A DNA stretch of 64,000 bases, taken from assembly GCF_036387535.1 (NCBI RefSeq), contig NZ_DASVTO010000018.1, forward strand, positions 1 through 64,000, given 5' to 3'. Below are positions 18,718 through 28,180 of this stretch, piece after piece. The stretch's first letter is position 1. Each line of letters starts with the position of its first letter. The position numbers and the translations under genes are program-made. Under the pieces are notes generated by a model, which ran no database searches, was not told the DNA's origin, and worked only from the letters and a program-made list of their open reading frames with translations. The stretch comes from Sphingomonas_R sp036387535. Its GTDB lineage: Bacteria; Pseudomonadota; Alphaproteobacteria; Sphingomonadales; Sphingomonadaceae.

Positions 18718-18748
18718 GGCCGGTGTCACGCTCCCGCGGACACCGGCC
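18718..18748. terminator. Bidirectional terminator-like hairpin
   Basis: GGCCGGTGTC (18718-18727) and GACACCGGCC (18739-18748) form a perfect ten-base stem with an 11-base loop. It occupies the gap between the convergent RTX glycanase and GT-C genes. It has no U-run on either strand. Confidence 0.6.
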
Positions 18749-20392
18749 TCAGCGTATCCGGGTCAAACGGCCGCGAACGGCGTCTGGCGCACGATCATAA
18801 ACCCACAGGCTGCGGTCCGGAAACACGTCGAACAGGATCGAAGGCGCCACCGTGTCGCACCGCGCATACAGCACGGACCCGGTGGCTTCGACGCCGTTCC
18901 GCGCCAGATCACTGACCGGCATCGGCAGGGAGGGGCTGGTTCCGCTCCGGATACAGACGGCGGCATGGCGAATACCCAGCGCCGCGACCTGATCGTAAAG
19001 GTCCCGGCGTTCATGCGTAATCCGGCTGAAATCCGCGGCCAGCACCGGCCAGAGCGCAATGCCGTAGACGATCGACAGCACCAGCACCGCCTCGATCCCC
19101 CGCCGGATGGCAGGTTGGACGTCCGGCAGCGCGGACGCCACGGTGTAGATCATCAGCGGCCAGACATCGAAATAGTAACGCGGCCCATAACCGTTACCGA
19201 AATGCAGCGGATAGAAGACGAAAATGAACACGCCCAGCGGGAACACGAAGTCCGCCACCCCGACACGCCGTACATAAAGCTTGTGCAGGAAGGCGTACAG
19301 CCAGGCCAGTGGCAGGACAGGCACGGTCCACACGCTGAGCCCCGCCAGCCGGGTCAGGGTTTGCGTCAGGCCGATCCGGATCGAGGGGCCGTCAAAATAC
19401 AGATGGTCGACGTTGCGACCCGACAGCCAGTAAACCGGCTTTAGAGGGTCACCGGTGATCGAGCCCTGGTACCAGAGCAGCAGCGCAATGAATGGCAATC
19501 CGCCGATCCCCACCAGGACCGCGGTCCGAACGTCCCGACGCCAGGCCAGCGAAACCAGGAAGGGCAGCAATATGGCGACGGCGGTCACCGATCGCGTGAC
19601 GCCCAATGCGCCGATCAGGATCCCTGCCAGGATCGGCCAGCCGATGGAACGCGATATCGCCGCCCGTGCGATCGTTACCATCGTGCCGACGCCCAGCGCC
19701 GCGGCCAGGGTGTGCGAATGAAGGGACGCAGCCGTGAAGATCGTGAACGGTGCGGCAGCGAACACCATGGCGCCCAGCGTGGCGATCAGCCGCCCCGCCT
19801 GCCGCCGGATCAGCGCGTAAAGGCCCAGCATGGTCCCACCCGCCAGGCCTGTTCCGACGATCCACGGCGAAATGCCGACGGCGGTGGCTGCGGCCAGCGT
19901 CGCCGGCCAACCCGGCGGGTACTGCCCCGCCCACTTGCCGCCCGCCACCCAGGTATAGTTGCTGGCCAGCAACTGTCCGAGTGGCGGGGCCGCATTCCAC
20001 AATCGACCGGCCAGATAGGTTTCCGCGCCGAACCAGTAGGCGTACTCGTCCCCCGAATTTGGAAAGCGCTGCAGCACGGCGAACGCCGTCAGGATCGACA
20101 TTGCGGCCGCGCCGATCAGCGTGGCGGTCAGGGCCTTGCCGACCTGGCGATCCTGCAGACCGAACGCGATCCCCCGCTGACAGACCGCGAACGCGGCGAT
20201 CATCAGAAGGGCGAAGCCAATCGCCGGCCCACGGGGACGGTTGTGCCCCCAGAAGATGACGCTCCACCCCATGCCGCGTAACAGCAGCAGATCGGTCGCA
20301 ACCATGATCGCCAGGAAAAGCGCAAGATGGATCACTGTTGGCCGGACGGACCGATCCCCCGCCAGCAAGAACCGCTTCACTGCATCGCCCAT
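18749..20392 (-). CDS. GT-C membrane glycosyltransferase (GT39/ArnT-like; GtrC role)
   Basis: About 547 residues with roughly ten to twelve hydrophobic helices. FPNSGDEYAYWFGAETYLAG in an early periplasmic loop has the acidic pair typical of lipid-phosphate-sugar dependent GT-C enzymes, and GQYPPGWP resembles the PMT/ArnT loop. ATG 20392 has AAAGGA upstream and is preferred over a TTG at 20416. It follows GtrB- and GtrA-like genes on the same strand and is probably the third component, which transfers a sugar from polyprenyl phosphate to an acceptor in the periplasm. The acceptor is unknown. Confidence 0.75.
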   Translation of the reverse strand: MGDAVKRFLLAGDRSVRPTVIHLALFLAIMVATDLLLLRGMGWSVIFWGHNRPRGPAIGFALLMIAAFAVCQRGIAFGLQDRQVGKALTATLIGAAAMSILTAFAVLQRFPNSGDEYAYWFGAETYLAGRLWNAAPPLGQLLASNYTWVAGGKWAGQYPPGWPATLAAATAVGISPWIVGTGLAGGTMLGLYALIRRQAGRLIATLGAMVFAAAPFTIFTAASLHSHTLAAALGVGTMVTIARAAISRSIGWPILAGILIGALGVTRSVTAVAILLPFLVSLAWRRDVRTAVLVGIGGLPFIALLLWYQGSITGDPLKPVYWLSGRNVDHLYFDGPSIRIGLTQTLTRLAGLSVWTVPVLPLAWLYAFLHKLYVRRVGVADFVFPLGVFIFVFYPLHFGNGYGPRYYFDVWPLMIYTVASALPDVQPAIRRGIEAVLVLSIVYGIALWPVLAADFSRITHERRDLYDQVAALGIRHAAVCIRSGTSPSLPMPVSDLARNGVEATGSVLYARCDTVAPSILFDVFPDRSLWVYDRAPDAVRGRLTRIR

Positions 20393-20438
20393 CGGCACGA
20401 TCCTTTTGAGCGACAACTAGGAACCGGTTGTCGGCAAT

Positions 20439-21416
20439 CTACGCAATCGCTCCACCAACCGGATCGGCATCCGCCCGGCCCATCGGCGCAGGCAGCCCGA
20501 GATAGGCCAGCCGCCGAACCTCGCGGCGGCCGCGCACGACCGTATCGAGGATCAAGCCGCAAAACCCGTTGAGAACGGCCAGGATGATCAGCCCCATCGA
20601 CAGCAGGGCCGTCGGGAACCGCGGCACCAGCCCGGTCTGCGCGTAGGTGACGAGCAACGGCGCCGCCAGGATCAGCGCCAGCAGCAGGAGGACACCGCCG
20701 ATCGAGCCGAAGAACAGGATCGGCCGCTCAAACCGGAACAGCGTCGCGATCGTCATCAAGATGCGCCAGCCGTCGCGATAGGTCGACAATTTGGATATCG
20801 ATCCCTCCGGCCGTGCGCCATAGGCCGTCATCACCTCGCTCACCGGCATGCGCAATTCCAGCGCATGCACGCTGATCTCGGTCTCGATCTCGAACCCGGC
20901 CGACAGGACGGGAAAGCTTTTCACGAACCGCCGCGAAAACACCCGATATCCCGAGAGGATGTCGCTGAACGTCCGGCCGAACAGCTTGGCCAGCATCCCG
21001 GTCAGCAGCGCGTTGCCCAGACGATGCCCGCGCCGATAGGCGGCCTGCACTTCCGACTGCCGCGCACCGACCACCATGTCCAGTTGCTGTGTCCACATCT
21101 CGTCGACCATCCTGGCGGCCGCGGTCGCATCATAGGTGGCGTCGCCGTCGGCCATGACATAGACGTCGGCTTCGACGTCGGCGAACATCCGCCGAACGAC
21201 ATGGCCCTTGCCCTGCATGCGTTCGGTCCGGACGATCGCGCCAGCGGCCCGGGCGACCTGCACCGTCCGATCGGAACTGTTATTGTCGTAAACATAGACA
21301 GTCGCGCCGGGCAGCGCCGCGCGGAACGCCGATACCGTGCCGGCGATGGCGGCTTCCTCATTATAGCATGGCAGGATCACGGCGATCTCGGGCTGCCGTC
21401 GGTCGCTCGCGTTCAT
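20439..21416 (-). CDS. GtrB-like polyprenyl-phosphate glycosyltransferase (GT2, DPM1 type)
   Basis: About 325 residues. The GT2 catalytic domain begins IAVILPCYNEEAAIAGTV, has YDNNSSDRT and the metal-binding VMADGDATYD, and continues with SGYRVFSRRF and ETEISVHA, typical of dolichyl-phosphate-mannose synthase relatives. Two C-terminal membrane helices (about 250-300) match GtrB proteins, which make polyprenyl-phosphate sugars. ATG 21416 has GGGGA seven bases upstream; 21422 and 21479 are alternatives. The partners are GtrA (21615-22040) and the GT-C gene 46 bases downstream. Confidence 0.82.
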   Translation of the reverse strand: MNASDRRQPEIAVILPCYNEEAAIAGTVSAFRAALPGATVYVYDNNSSDRTVQVARAAGAIVRTERMQGKGHVVRRMFADVEADVYVMADGDATYDATAAARMVDEMWTQQLDMVVGARQSEVQAAYRRGHRLGNALLTGMLAKLFGRTFSDILSGYRVFSRRFVKSFPVLSAGFEIETEISVHALELRMPVSEVMTAYGARPEGSISKLSTYRDGWRILMTIATLFRFERPILFFGSIGGVLLLLALILAAPLLVTYAQTGLVPRFPTALLSMGLIILAVLNGFCGLILDTVVRGRREVRRLAYLGLPAPMGRADADPVGGAIA

Positions 21417-21614
21417 GTTCATCCCCGGGATTAGCGCCTGACATCCTGACCGGACAGGAATCGTCCCGTCCGCCAACACTGGTTGATCCGCTCATGGCGG
21501 GGCCGGATATTCAGCGCAAGATATAAACAGCGGCCCGATTTCGGATGCACGCGGAAGCTCCAGCCCACGGCCGGATCGTCGATACGCTACGGCATGCTCT
21601 CTGCGCGCAGGGGC

Positions 21615-22040
21615 TCAGTCGAATACCCACCGCCGATTGAGCCAGAACATCAGCAGCGGCGTGACGCCCAGCACCAACGGATAGGGAGACCAGATCGGCA
21701 GACGGAAATATTGCACCAGCAGCCAGACCCACAGGCTGTTGATGGCGAAGCTGATCAACGCCACGATCATGAAGCGCCCGCCGGTCCGGGCGAGATTGTC
21801 GCGGCGACCATGCCCGCGAAAACTCCATCGGCTGTGGATCACATACCCCACCAGCACGGCCATGACGAAACCCAGCGCCCAGGCCAGATTGGGATCCCAG
21901 CCAAAGCGGGCCTGCGCCACCCAATAGACTCCGATATTGGCGATGCTGGCGATACTCCCGCTGATTCCGTAACGGATCAGTTGGCCCAGCATCTGCGGCC
22001 AGTCGCGGCCGACACCGAGTTCCGTGGTCCTGCCCGTCAT
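21615..22040 (-). CDS. GtrA family membrane protein
   Basis: 141 residues with four membrane helices. LIRYGISGSIASIANIGVYW is the conserved GtrA start, and FWLNRRWVF is the typical C-terminal end. GtrA proteins are thought to flip polyprenyl-phosphate sugars across the inner membrane or to assist GtrB. The adjacent GtrB-like and GT-C genes complete the three-component set, although a gap of about 200 bases separates it from GtrB. Confidence 0.85.
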   Translation of the reverse strand: MTGRTTELGVGRDWPQMLGQLIRYGISGSIASIANIGVYWVAQARFGWDPNLAWALGFVMAVLVGYVIHSRWSFRGHGRRDNLARTGGRFMIVALISFAINSLWVWLLVQYFRLPIWSPYPLVLGVTPLLMFWLNRRWVFD

Positions 22041-22214
22041 GCTCTACCGTTCCCTGGCTGCCGTACGGCACGGCCTCTACAGCGGATGCCGGCGGCGGAC
22101 CAGTGCGCCCGGACAGCCGTCGCTGCGCCTGGCGGGTCGAGGCCTCAAAAGCTAATCGCTTGAGGAAAGCGGCATCGAACGATAGGCGCCGAGCATCCGG
22201 CGAGCTGGGGAAGA

Positions 22215-23609
22215 ATGATGGTCATGGCCGATACACCGCTCGATCCCGGTCGTCGTGCACGGCTTCTGCTGATCCTGCTTTGTCTGCTCCTCGCAGCGGG
22301 CAACGTTGCGCTCTGGTTCCCGGGCATCATGACGCATGACAGCTTCCGCCAGTATGGCGAAGCGGTCAGTGGACATTATACGCCGTGGCATCCGCCGATC
22401 ATGGCCTGGCTATGGTCGTGTCTCCTTCCCGTCAGTCGCGGTGGATCGGCGCTGCTCGTCCTGCATGTGCTGCTCTACTGGATGACCTTCTACCTGGTCG
22501 CGGATGCACTGCTGGCGACCGGACGGCTCAAGGCCATGGCGGCCATTCTTGCCGTAGGCCTGGCACCCCCGTTCATCATTCTCACCGCGTTCATCTGGAA
22601 GGACGTCGGCATGGCGGTGACGTTGCTCGCCGCATTTGCGATCCTCTTCCGGTGCCGTGTCCTGGCCCGAATCGGGACGATCGCCGCCGTCGCCGTCGGG
22701 TTGCTTCTCGCCTACGGAGTTCTGGTGCGCTCGAACGCGATTTTCGCGGCCGCCCCCCTGATCCTCTATGCGTGGCGCCCGCACTGGATCGCGCGCCCGA
22801 TGCTGTTGCTGGTGGCGAGCGCCGCGATGGTCGTGATCGCGATCCCCGCCTCGACCGTCGTCAACAGCTATGTGTTACGAGCCGAAGGCCGCGCAGCGTT
22901 CAAGTCGCTCATCCTGTACGATATCGTCGGCACCGCGCATTTCTCCCGGGATCCTTCGAAATTCACCGTTCCGGTCGACATGGAACTGGTGGATCATTGC
23001 TACAGCCCGAAATGGTGGGATCCGATCAATTTCGGTCGTTGCGCGCAGCCGATCCTGATGGGTACCAAGGGCGTGAAGCCCTGGATCCTGTCGGTCGCAT
23101 CGCATCCCGTCGCCTATGCCGAACATCGCGTCGCCCATTTCAACGAAGCCCTGTTCGGCTTCGTCGGCCCCGAAACCTTTCGCTACGAAGATACGGTTCT
23201 GACGCGGCGCTACCGCGCGATGCCGCAGGCGCCGTTGATGCTGAAAGGAACGGCGCTCCATGCGCAGCTGCAATCCTTTCCGCTATTCTCGCCCGCGCTC
23301 TTTCTGCTGATCGCGCTGGAGATCATGGGGCTGATATGGCGGTACCGGCAGGACAGGAGCCTGCTTGCGCAGGGCAGCTTCTATCTTGCCGCTTCTTCGG
23401 CGCTCTATTCCTTCTCGTTCCTGATTGTGGGCGTCGCCAACATGTACCGATACCAATTCTACCCGCTCGCGGCGGCGGCGGTCGCACTCGTTCTGTTTGT
23501 CTCCGACCGGGTCGATCGCGGCAGCCGACCGGACCTGGTCGAATGGGCCTGCATCGTCGCGACGATCCTGTTTGCGATCGGCATCGGCCTGTCCCGGATC
23601 ACGCTCTGA
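22215..23609 (+). CDS. Multi-pass membrane protein, possible GT-C type transferase
   Basis: 464 residues with about ten hydrophobic helices. An early periplasmic loop reads FPGIMTHDSFRQYGEAVSGH, which resembles the Asp-containing first loop of GT-C transferases (PMT_2/ArnT type) and is followed by YTPWHPPIMAWLW. A middle hydrophilic section (about residues 240-345) precedes four more helices. The ATG at 22215 has GGGGA upstream. It is transcribed divergently from the Gtr-like set and runs tail-to-tail with the flippase gene, only six bases apart. The donor and acceptor cannot be inferred. Confidence 0.6.
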   Translation: MMVMADTPLDPGRRARLLLILLCLLLAAGNVALWFPGIMTHDSFRQYGEAVSGHYTPWHPPIMAWLWSCLLPVSRGGSALLVLHVLLYWMTFYLVADALLATGRLKAMAAILAVGLAPPFIILTAFIWKDVGMAVTLLAAFAILFRCRVLARIGTIAAVAVGLLLAYGVLVRSNAIFAAAPLILYAWRPHWIARPMLLLVASAAMVVIAIPASTVVNSYVLRAEGRAAFKSLILYDIVGTAHFSRDPSKFTVPVDMELVDHCYSPKWWDPINFGRCAQPILMGTKGVKPWILSVASHPVAYAEHRVAHFNEALFGFVGPETFRYEDTVLTRRYRAMPQAPLMLKGTALHAQLQSFPLFSPALFLLIALEIMGLIWRYRQDRSLLAQGSFYLAASSALYSFSFLIVGVANMYRYQFYPLAAAAVALVLFVSDRVDRGSRPDLVEWACIVATILFAIGIGLSRITL

Positions 23610-23615
23610 TCATGC

Positions 23616-24923
23616 TCAGGGCTCTACTCGCACGGTATCCTTCACCGTGAACGCCACGACCCATAATGTTCCCGCCAGCAGGGCGTGCGCCACCAGATAG
23701 GCCGCGATCAGGCCGTTCACGCCGCCCACCCGCGCTCCCAACGCCAGCAGCAGGCCGAAACCGACCGCGGCGGCACCGTAGATCACTGCCCGGATATGCT
23801 GGAGCCCGGCACCGGTCAGCGTATCGGCTGCCAGATATTGCAGCGCGATCAGGGGCAGAGACAGGCCGAGCAGCATCGCCGATTCGCGGGCGGCGATGAA
23901 ATCGCGGCCCAGCACCGCCGGCACGAAATAGCCGACGCCGGCCACCGCAACACTCGCCAGAATGCCGGTTCCCAGCATCGCCGGCAGGCTCTTCAGCGCG
24001 AATTTGCGCGTGGCCGCGATCCCGTTCTCGCCGTGCCGGAAGAATTGCGGATACAGGATTCGTGTCACCACCTGCAGCGGGAACAGCCCGATCAACAACA
24101 TGCGTGCGCCCGCGGCATAGGCACCGAGCACGGCCGGATCGGTAAAGCGCGCCAAGATGACTCGATCGATATTGCCCTGCATCGCGCGCGCCGTCTGATT
24201 GACGCCGAACGCGACGCCGGATGTCAGTTCCGCGGTCTGCAAACGCATGACGGGGCGGCCATACAGCCGCGTCACCACCAGCAGATAGAGGCCCGCCAGG
24301 ACCAGCGACTGCACGAGCACCATTTCCACCCAACCGGCCAGCGACGACGCGAACCAGAAATATGCCAGCGCCAGCGCCAGTCGCGCCATCGCAGTCGTCA
24401 TCCGGACGCAACTGGCCCGAAACGGCTGACTATGGGCCACCATCGCCAACTCGACGGAGGCGGATATGCGCCCGATCGTGATCTCCGCCGCCAGCGCCAT
24501 CAGGATCAGCATCGGCGGCAGGCTGCTATGCGCAGGAAACACCGCGACATACAGGCCGAGTAGCACCACCGGCACCAGCGTCAGCGCGATCAGCAACAGC
24601 ATATTGCCGAAGAACGGTGCGAAACGGCTGGCATCGCGGGACACCGCACGCACCAGCAGGTCCGCGCCGCCGAGCCCGACCAGTTCGACCCCGATCGCGG
24701 CCAGCCCCAGGATCGCGGCATATTCGCCGAACGCCGTCACGCCCAGGCCACGCGCCGTGACCGCAAATGCAATGAACTGCACACCCAACGCCACCGCGGT
24801 CGGCGCCATCACGCTCAGGAAGCGCCCGATGCCGCCCCCCTCGATCATGGCGAATGCCCGCCGCAGCAATCGCCCGCGTTGCGGACCGGCGGCCTCGCTT
24901 CCGGCGGCGCCGTTCAACGACAC
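23616..24923 (-). CDS. Polysaccharide flippase (Wzx, MOP superfamily)
   Basis: 435 residues with about 12-14 membrane helices. The N-terminal GVTAFGEYAAILGLAAIG and the central ARAMQGNIDRVILARFTDPA are typical of Wzx/RfbX lipid-linked repeat flippases. It would move the undecaprenyl-linked repeat unit across the inner membrane before polymerisation. The start is GTG 24923 with GAGAAGG just upstream, and the gene overlaps the preceding GT2 gene by ten bases. It is the last gene of the 17-gene operon. Confidence 0.85.
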   Translation of the reverse strand: MSLNGAAGSEAAGPQRGRLLRRAFAMIEGGGIGRFLSVMAPTAVALGVQFIAFAVTARGLGVTAFGEYAAILGLAAIGVELVGLGGADLLVRAVSRDASRFAPFFGNMLLLIALTLVPVVLLGLYVAVFPAHSSLPPMLILMALAAEITIGRISASVELAMVAHSQPFRASCVRMTTAMARLALALAYFWFASSLAGWVEMVLVQSLVLAGLYLLVVTRLYGRPVMRLQTAELTSGVAFGVNQTARAMQGNIDRVILARFTDPAVLGAYAAGARMLLIGLFPLQVVTRILYPQFFRHGENGIAATRKFALKSLPAMLGTGILASVAVAGVGYFVPAVLGRDFIAARESAMLLGLSLPLIALQYLAADTLTGAGLQHIRAVIYGAAAVGFGLLLALGARVGGVNGLIAAYLVAHALLAGTLWVVAFTVKDTVRVEP

Positions 24924-25867
24924 GCCTTCTCGTTCGCCAGCGCGCCCTCGCGCGCATATTCCATATACAGCGCGCCGCGATGCGCGTTCCAGCGACCGCG
25001 CACCTTTTCATATTCGAACAGCCAGCCTGCCATTCGCGCCTCGGGTTCGCGCCCCAGCAACGGATAGATGGCCAGCCGCGCGGTCAGCCCGAGCGATTTC
25101 AGCAGTGCCTTGCGCCGTCCGCCGTCGCGGACTTCCCAGTTCACCGCATGATTGCCGACGCGGTAGCGGCGCGTCCGCATCCACGCCACCGACGCGCGCG
25201 ACTGCGGCACTTCCTCATGCACCAGCGCCTTGTCGGTCCACGCCATCGGGTGCCCGGCGAAGAACAGCGATCGGAAGAACACCGTATCGCCCCCGCCCGA
25301 CAGCCCGAATTTCGGATCGAACAGCGGCCGCGGCATATCCCGCACCGCATGCAGGTCGATCAGGAAATTGCAGGTGCAGAATACGAACGGCTTTCCGTTC
25401 AGCGTCTGGCGCTCGACCGACCACCAGCGCGCGATCGGCTCCAGCCGCTTGGCAGTGTCCGGGAACACCGGCGCCACTGGTCCGCCCACCACATGCGCGC
25501 CGGTTCGTGCGCGTTCGACGTCGAGTTCGACCAGCCAGTCGTCGGTCGGCCATTCGTCATCGTCGATCATCGCCATGAACCGCGCGCCCATCGCATCGGC
25601 CGCGGCAAAGACGGCGTTGCGGGCCGCGGAAATCCCCGGCGTCGTCTCCACCTGGAACACCAGCGCGAGCCCCGCCGCCGCGGCGCGCGCCTGCGCCAGC
25701 GCTGCGATCGCTGGATCGGACCCGTCATTGTCGACGACGATCACCGTCACCGGTTCGCCCAGCCGGGCGGCCGCGCGTCCAATATGATCGATCACCCGCG
25801 CCAGGCCATCAGGCCGCTTGTAGGTGCACAGCCCTACCGTCCACCGCGTCGCGGCCCCCTCGTCCAT
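24914..25867 (-). CDS. Glycosyltransferase family 2
   Basis: 317 residues. The GT-A fold is shown by VGLCTYKRPDGLARVIDHIG, VDNDGSD, RNAVFAAAD, the metal-binding MIDDDEWP (Asp near residue 100) and LSGGGDTVFFRS. A C-terminal segment after about 230 is moderately hydrophobic but without clear membrane helices. One base separates it from the upstream GT2 gene and it overlaps the flippase gene, so it probably adds one sugar to the repeat unit at the cytoplasmic face. The sugar specificity is unknown. Confidence 0.85.
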   Translation of the reverse strand: MDEGAATRWTVGLCTYKRPDGLARVIDHIGRAAARLGEPVTVIVVDNDGSDPAIAALAQARAAAAGLALVFQVETTPGISAARNAVFAAADAMGARFMAMIDDDEWPTDDWLVELDVERARTGAHVVGGPVAPVFPDTAKRLEPIARWWSVERQTLNGKPFVFCTCNFLIDLHAVRDMPRPLFDPKFGLSGGGDTVFFRSLFFAGHPMAWTDKALVHEEVPQSRASVAWMRTRRYRVGNHAVNWEVRDGGRRKALLKSLGLTARLAIYPLLGREPEARMAGWLFEYEKVRGRWNAHRGALYMEYAREGALANEKACR

Positions 25868-25868
25868 A

Positions 25869-26786
25869 TCAGCCCACCTCGGTTTTCACGTAGCGCGCAG
25901 ATCGCGCGCCGGCCAGGCCGCACAGCCGCCCGCCATGATGCGCGATCATCAATGTCCCATGGGCGGCCGCCTCCGCCTTGCGTCGGACAAGCCCCAGGAC
26001 CGCTTCCTGAACGCCCAGGGTCAGCCCCTTGCAGGCGCGCAGGAACGTCCGGCCCCGCCCGTCATAGGCGGCATCGATCGGCCCCATGTAGATGCCGATC
26101 GTGAAGTATCGGTTGAGCAGCGATCGCGGGGTCAGCCGTTCGGGTGGCGCCGGTTCCACCACGACCGCCTCGTCGCACCAAACCTGCAATCCGCCGGCTC
26201 GCGCGGTCCGCCGGAACAGGTCGTAATCCTCGCCGCCGGACGCCCCATAGCGGCTGTCGAACAGGGGCAGGGGCAGGAGCTCCAGCAGCCGCCGCGCGAT
26301 CCCCAGATTCTGCGTCGTGTTGAGCAGCGCGATCGGCCCGGTCGACCACCGCCGGCGCGCCGCGAACATGCTGCGCCGCGCGAAGGCATTGGCCCCCGGC
26401 GGCAGTGCGCCTTCGACCGGACCGCCGATCAGATCCGCGGAATAGCGGTCGCCACATGACACCAGCCGCTCCAGCCAGCCCGGTTTCACGACCCCGTCAT
26501 CATCCAGCATCAGCAGCCAGCGCCAGTCCGGCACGATCCGCATCGCTTCCGCGACCAACGCATTGCGTACCTGCGACACACCCCGCGCGGGGACAGCGAG
26601 ATAGCGGACGTCGCCGCGCGACGCATAGCCCGCGACCAGCGCGGCAATCGCCAGATCGCAGTCATTGTCGCCGACCACGACCACGGCGCTTTGCCCCGCC
26701 CCGTCAGCCAGCAGACTGTCGAGCAGGGTGGCGAGCAGTGCCGGCCGCCGGAATGTCGGGATCAGGATGGCGATCGCGGCGGACAT
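25869..26786 (-). CDS. Glycosyltransferase family 2
   Basis: 305 residues. The N-terminal IAILIPTFRRPALLATLL, GDNDCD and RNALVAEAM lead to LMLDDDGVVKPGW with the metal-binding Asp residues, and GGEDYDLFRR is the catalytic ED motif. There are no strong membrane helices. It starts two bases after the polymerase stop and ends one base before the next GT2 gene. The two neighbouring GT2 proteins share overall layout and may have arisen by duplication (inference). Confidence 0.84.
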   Translation of the reverse strand: MSAAIAILIPTFRRPALLATLLDSLLADGAGQSAVVVVGDNDCDLAIAALVAGYASRGDVRYLAVPARGVSQVRNALVAEAMRIVPDWRWLLMLDDDGVVKPGWLERLVSCGDRYSADLIGGPVEGALPPGANAFARRSMFAARRRWSTGPIALLNTTQNLGIARRLLELLPLPLFDSRYGASGGEDYDLFRRTARAGGLQVWCDEAVVVEPAPPERLTPRSLLNRYFTIGIYMGPIDAAYDGRGRTFLRACKGLTLGVQEAVLGLVRRKAEAAAHGTLMIAHHGGRLCGLAGARSARYVKTEVG

Positions 26787-26788
26787 GC

Positions 26789-28180
26789 TCAGCGCCCGAG
26801 GACCGGGACATGCAGGACCCGCTCCGGCGGCGCGGCCGCGGCCGCGGCCGCTCCGGCATCGGCGGAAGGCGCCTCCCGTTCGCCTTTCCGCGTCAGCGTC
26901 AGCATCAGCAGGACCAGGAACATGGCGAAGGCGGGACCGAACACCTCGCGGGTCTCGCCGATGCCGCCGATCATCGTGCTGAACGCCACTGCGGACGCCG
27001 GCAACGCCGCGCGCGCGGCGAAGCGGAACGGCACGACGAAGGCGACATAACCCAGGATCGCGACATAGGCGATCAGGCCCGCAATCCCTGTCTCCCCCAG
27101 CACCGCGATGAACATGTTATGGGGAGTGCGGATCATTCCCAGCGCCGTCAGCGCCGACGACAGGTCGATCGTCACGATCGACACGTTCGTGAACGATCCC
27201 GGCCCGGCGCCGATCACCCAATAATCCAGCGCCCGGTCCAGGAACACGCGCCAGATGTCGGTCCGCCCCGTCAGCGTCGTATCGCGGCCCAGCGCTTGCA
27301 GCACCAGGGTCGACATCCCCATCAGCAACGGCACCGCCAACAGCACGATCGTCAACAGCGTTCCCGCGCGCGCGCCGGGCGACAGCGACGTTCGGCGCAA
27401 CAGCCAGATGACACCGACGAACGCCGCGGTCGCCACGACGATCACGATGCTGCCCTGCGAACCCGAGAAGAACAGGCAGACCGCCGTCACCCCCGCCAGC
27501 AGCAGCCGCCACGGCGCGGCGATGCCCGGCGACAGCACGCTGAAGATGAGCGCATAGCCGGCGAACCAGCCCAGCGCGTTCTTGCCGGCGAATACGCCGA
27601 TCCAGGATCCCCCGCCCAGCGGCCCGCGCGTGTCCAGCCCGACCGCCATGCCGGGCGCCACGAATACCGCCAACAGCGAACCACCCATCACGGCCATCAT
27701 GATCCAGAATACGGTCCGCTGAACCCGATCGGTGGGAAGCTCCAACGCGATGGTCACGGCCGACATGGCCCCCAGCAGCCAGAATGTCAGCAACCGCATC
27801 GACGTGATGATGTCGTACCCCAGCAGCCCTGCGACGACCCCGATCGCAAAAAACGGCATGATAAGGATGAGATTGCTGCCCAGCGCCTGCACGCCGCGCG
27901 TGGAGATGTGCATGATGATCGCGAGCAGGATGAACGGCCACAAGAGATACCGGGCAGTGACCCCCAACGTATACAAGGCGCCCTGACTCGCAGAAAATAC
28001 GCCCATGAAGGACGTCACGTTCAGCCAGAGCAGCACGATGAACAGCCATTGCCGCCCATCCCGCTTGATCGGTTCCGTGCCGACGGCCGCCATGGCGCCG
28101 GCATGATCTTCCTGCTCCGCGACTCTGCCCACGATCGGCGCATCGGCCACGGGCACCAGGGTCCGGTGATTCGCGCTCAT
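26789..28180 (-). CDS. O-antigen ligase/Wzy-type polymerase (ExoQ-like)
   Basis: 463 residues with about ten to twelve membrane helices. The large periplasmic loop carries GRTDIWRVF and TPHNMFIAVLGETGIAG, the Wzy_C signature that includes the conserved His. The C-terminal tail is Ala-rich and cytoplasmic. The product would polymerise the repeat unit at the periplasmic face. Its ATG overlaps the downstream-numbered GH16 gene stop (28177) by four bases, which links the polymerase to a depolymerising enzyme, as with ExoQ/ExoK in rhizobia. Confidence 0.85.
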   Translation of the reverse strand: MSANHRTLVPVADAPIVGRVAEQEDHAGAMAAVGTEPIKRDGRQWLFIVLLWLNVTSFMGVFSASQGALYTLGVTARYLLWPFILLAIIMHISTRGVQALGSNLILIMPFFAIGVVAGLLGYDIITSMRLLTFWLLGAMSAVTIALELPTDRVQRTVFWIMMAVMGGSLLAVFVAPGMAVGLDTRGPLGGGSWIGVFAGKNALGWFAGYALIFSVLSPGIAAPWRLLLAGVTAVCLFFSGSQGSIVIVVATAAFVGVIWLLRRTSLSPGARAGTLLTIVLLAVPLLMGMSTLVLQALGRDTTLTGRTDIWRVFLDRALDYWVIGAGPGSFTNVSIVTIDLSSALTALGMIRTPHNMFIAVLGETGIAGLIAYVAILGYVAFVVPFRFAARAALPASAVAFSTMIGGIGETREVFGPAFAMFLVLLMLTLTRKGEREAPSADAGAAAAAAAPPERVLHVPVLGR

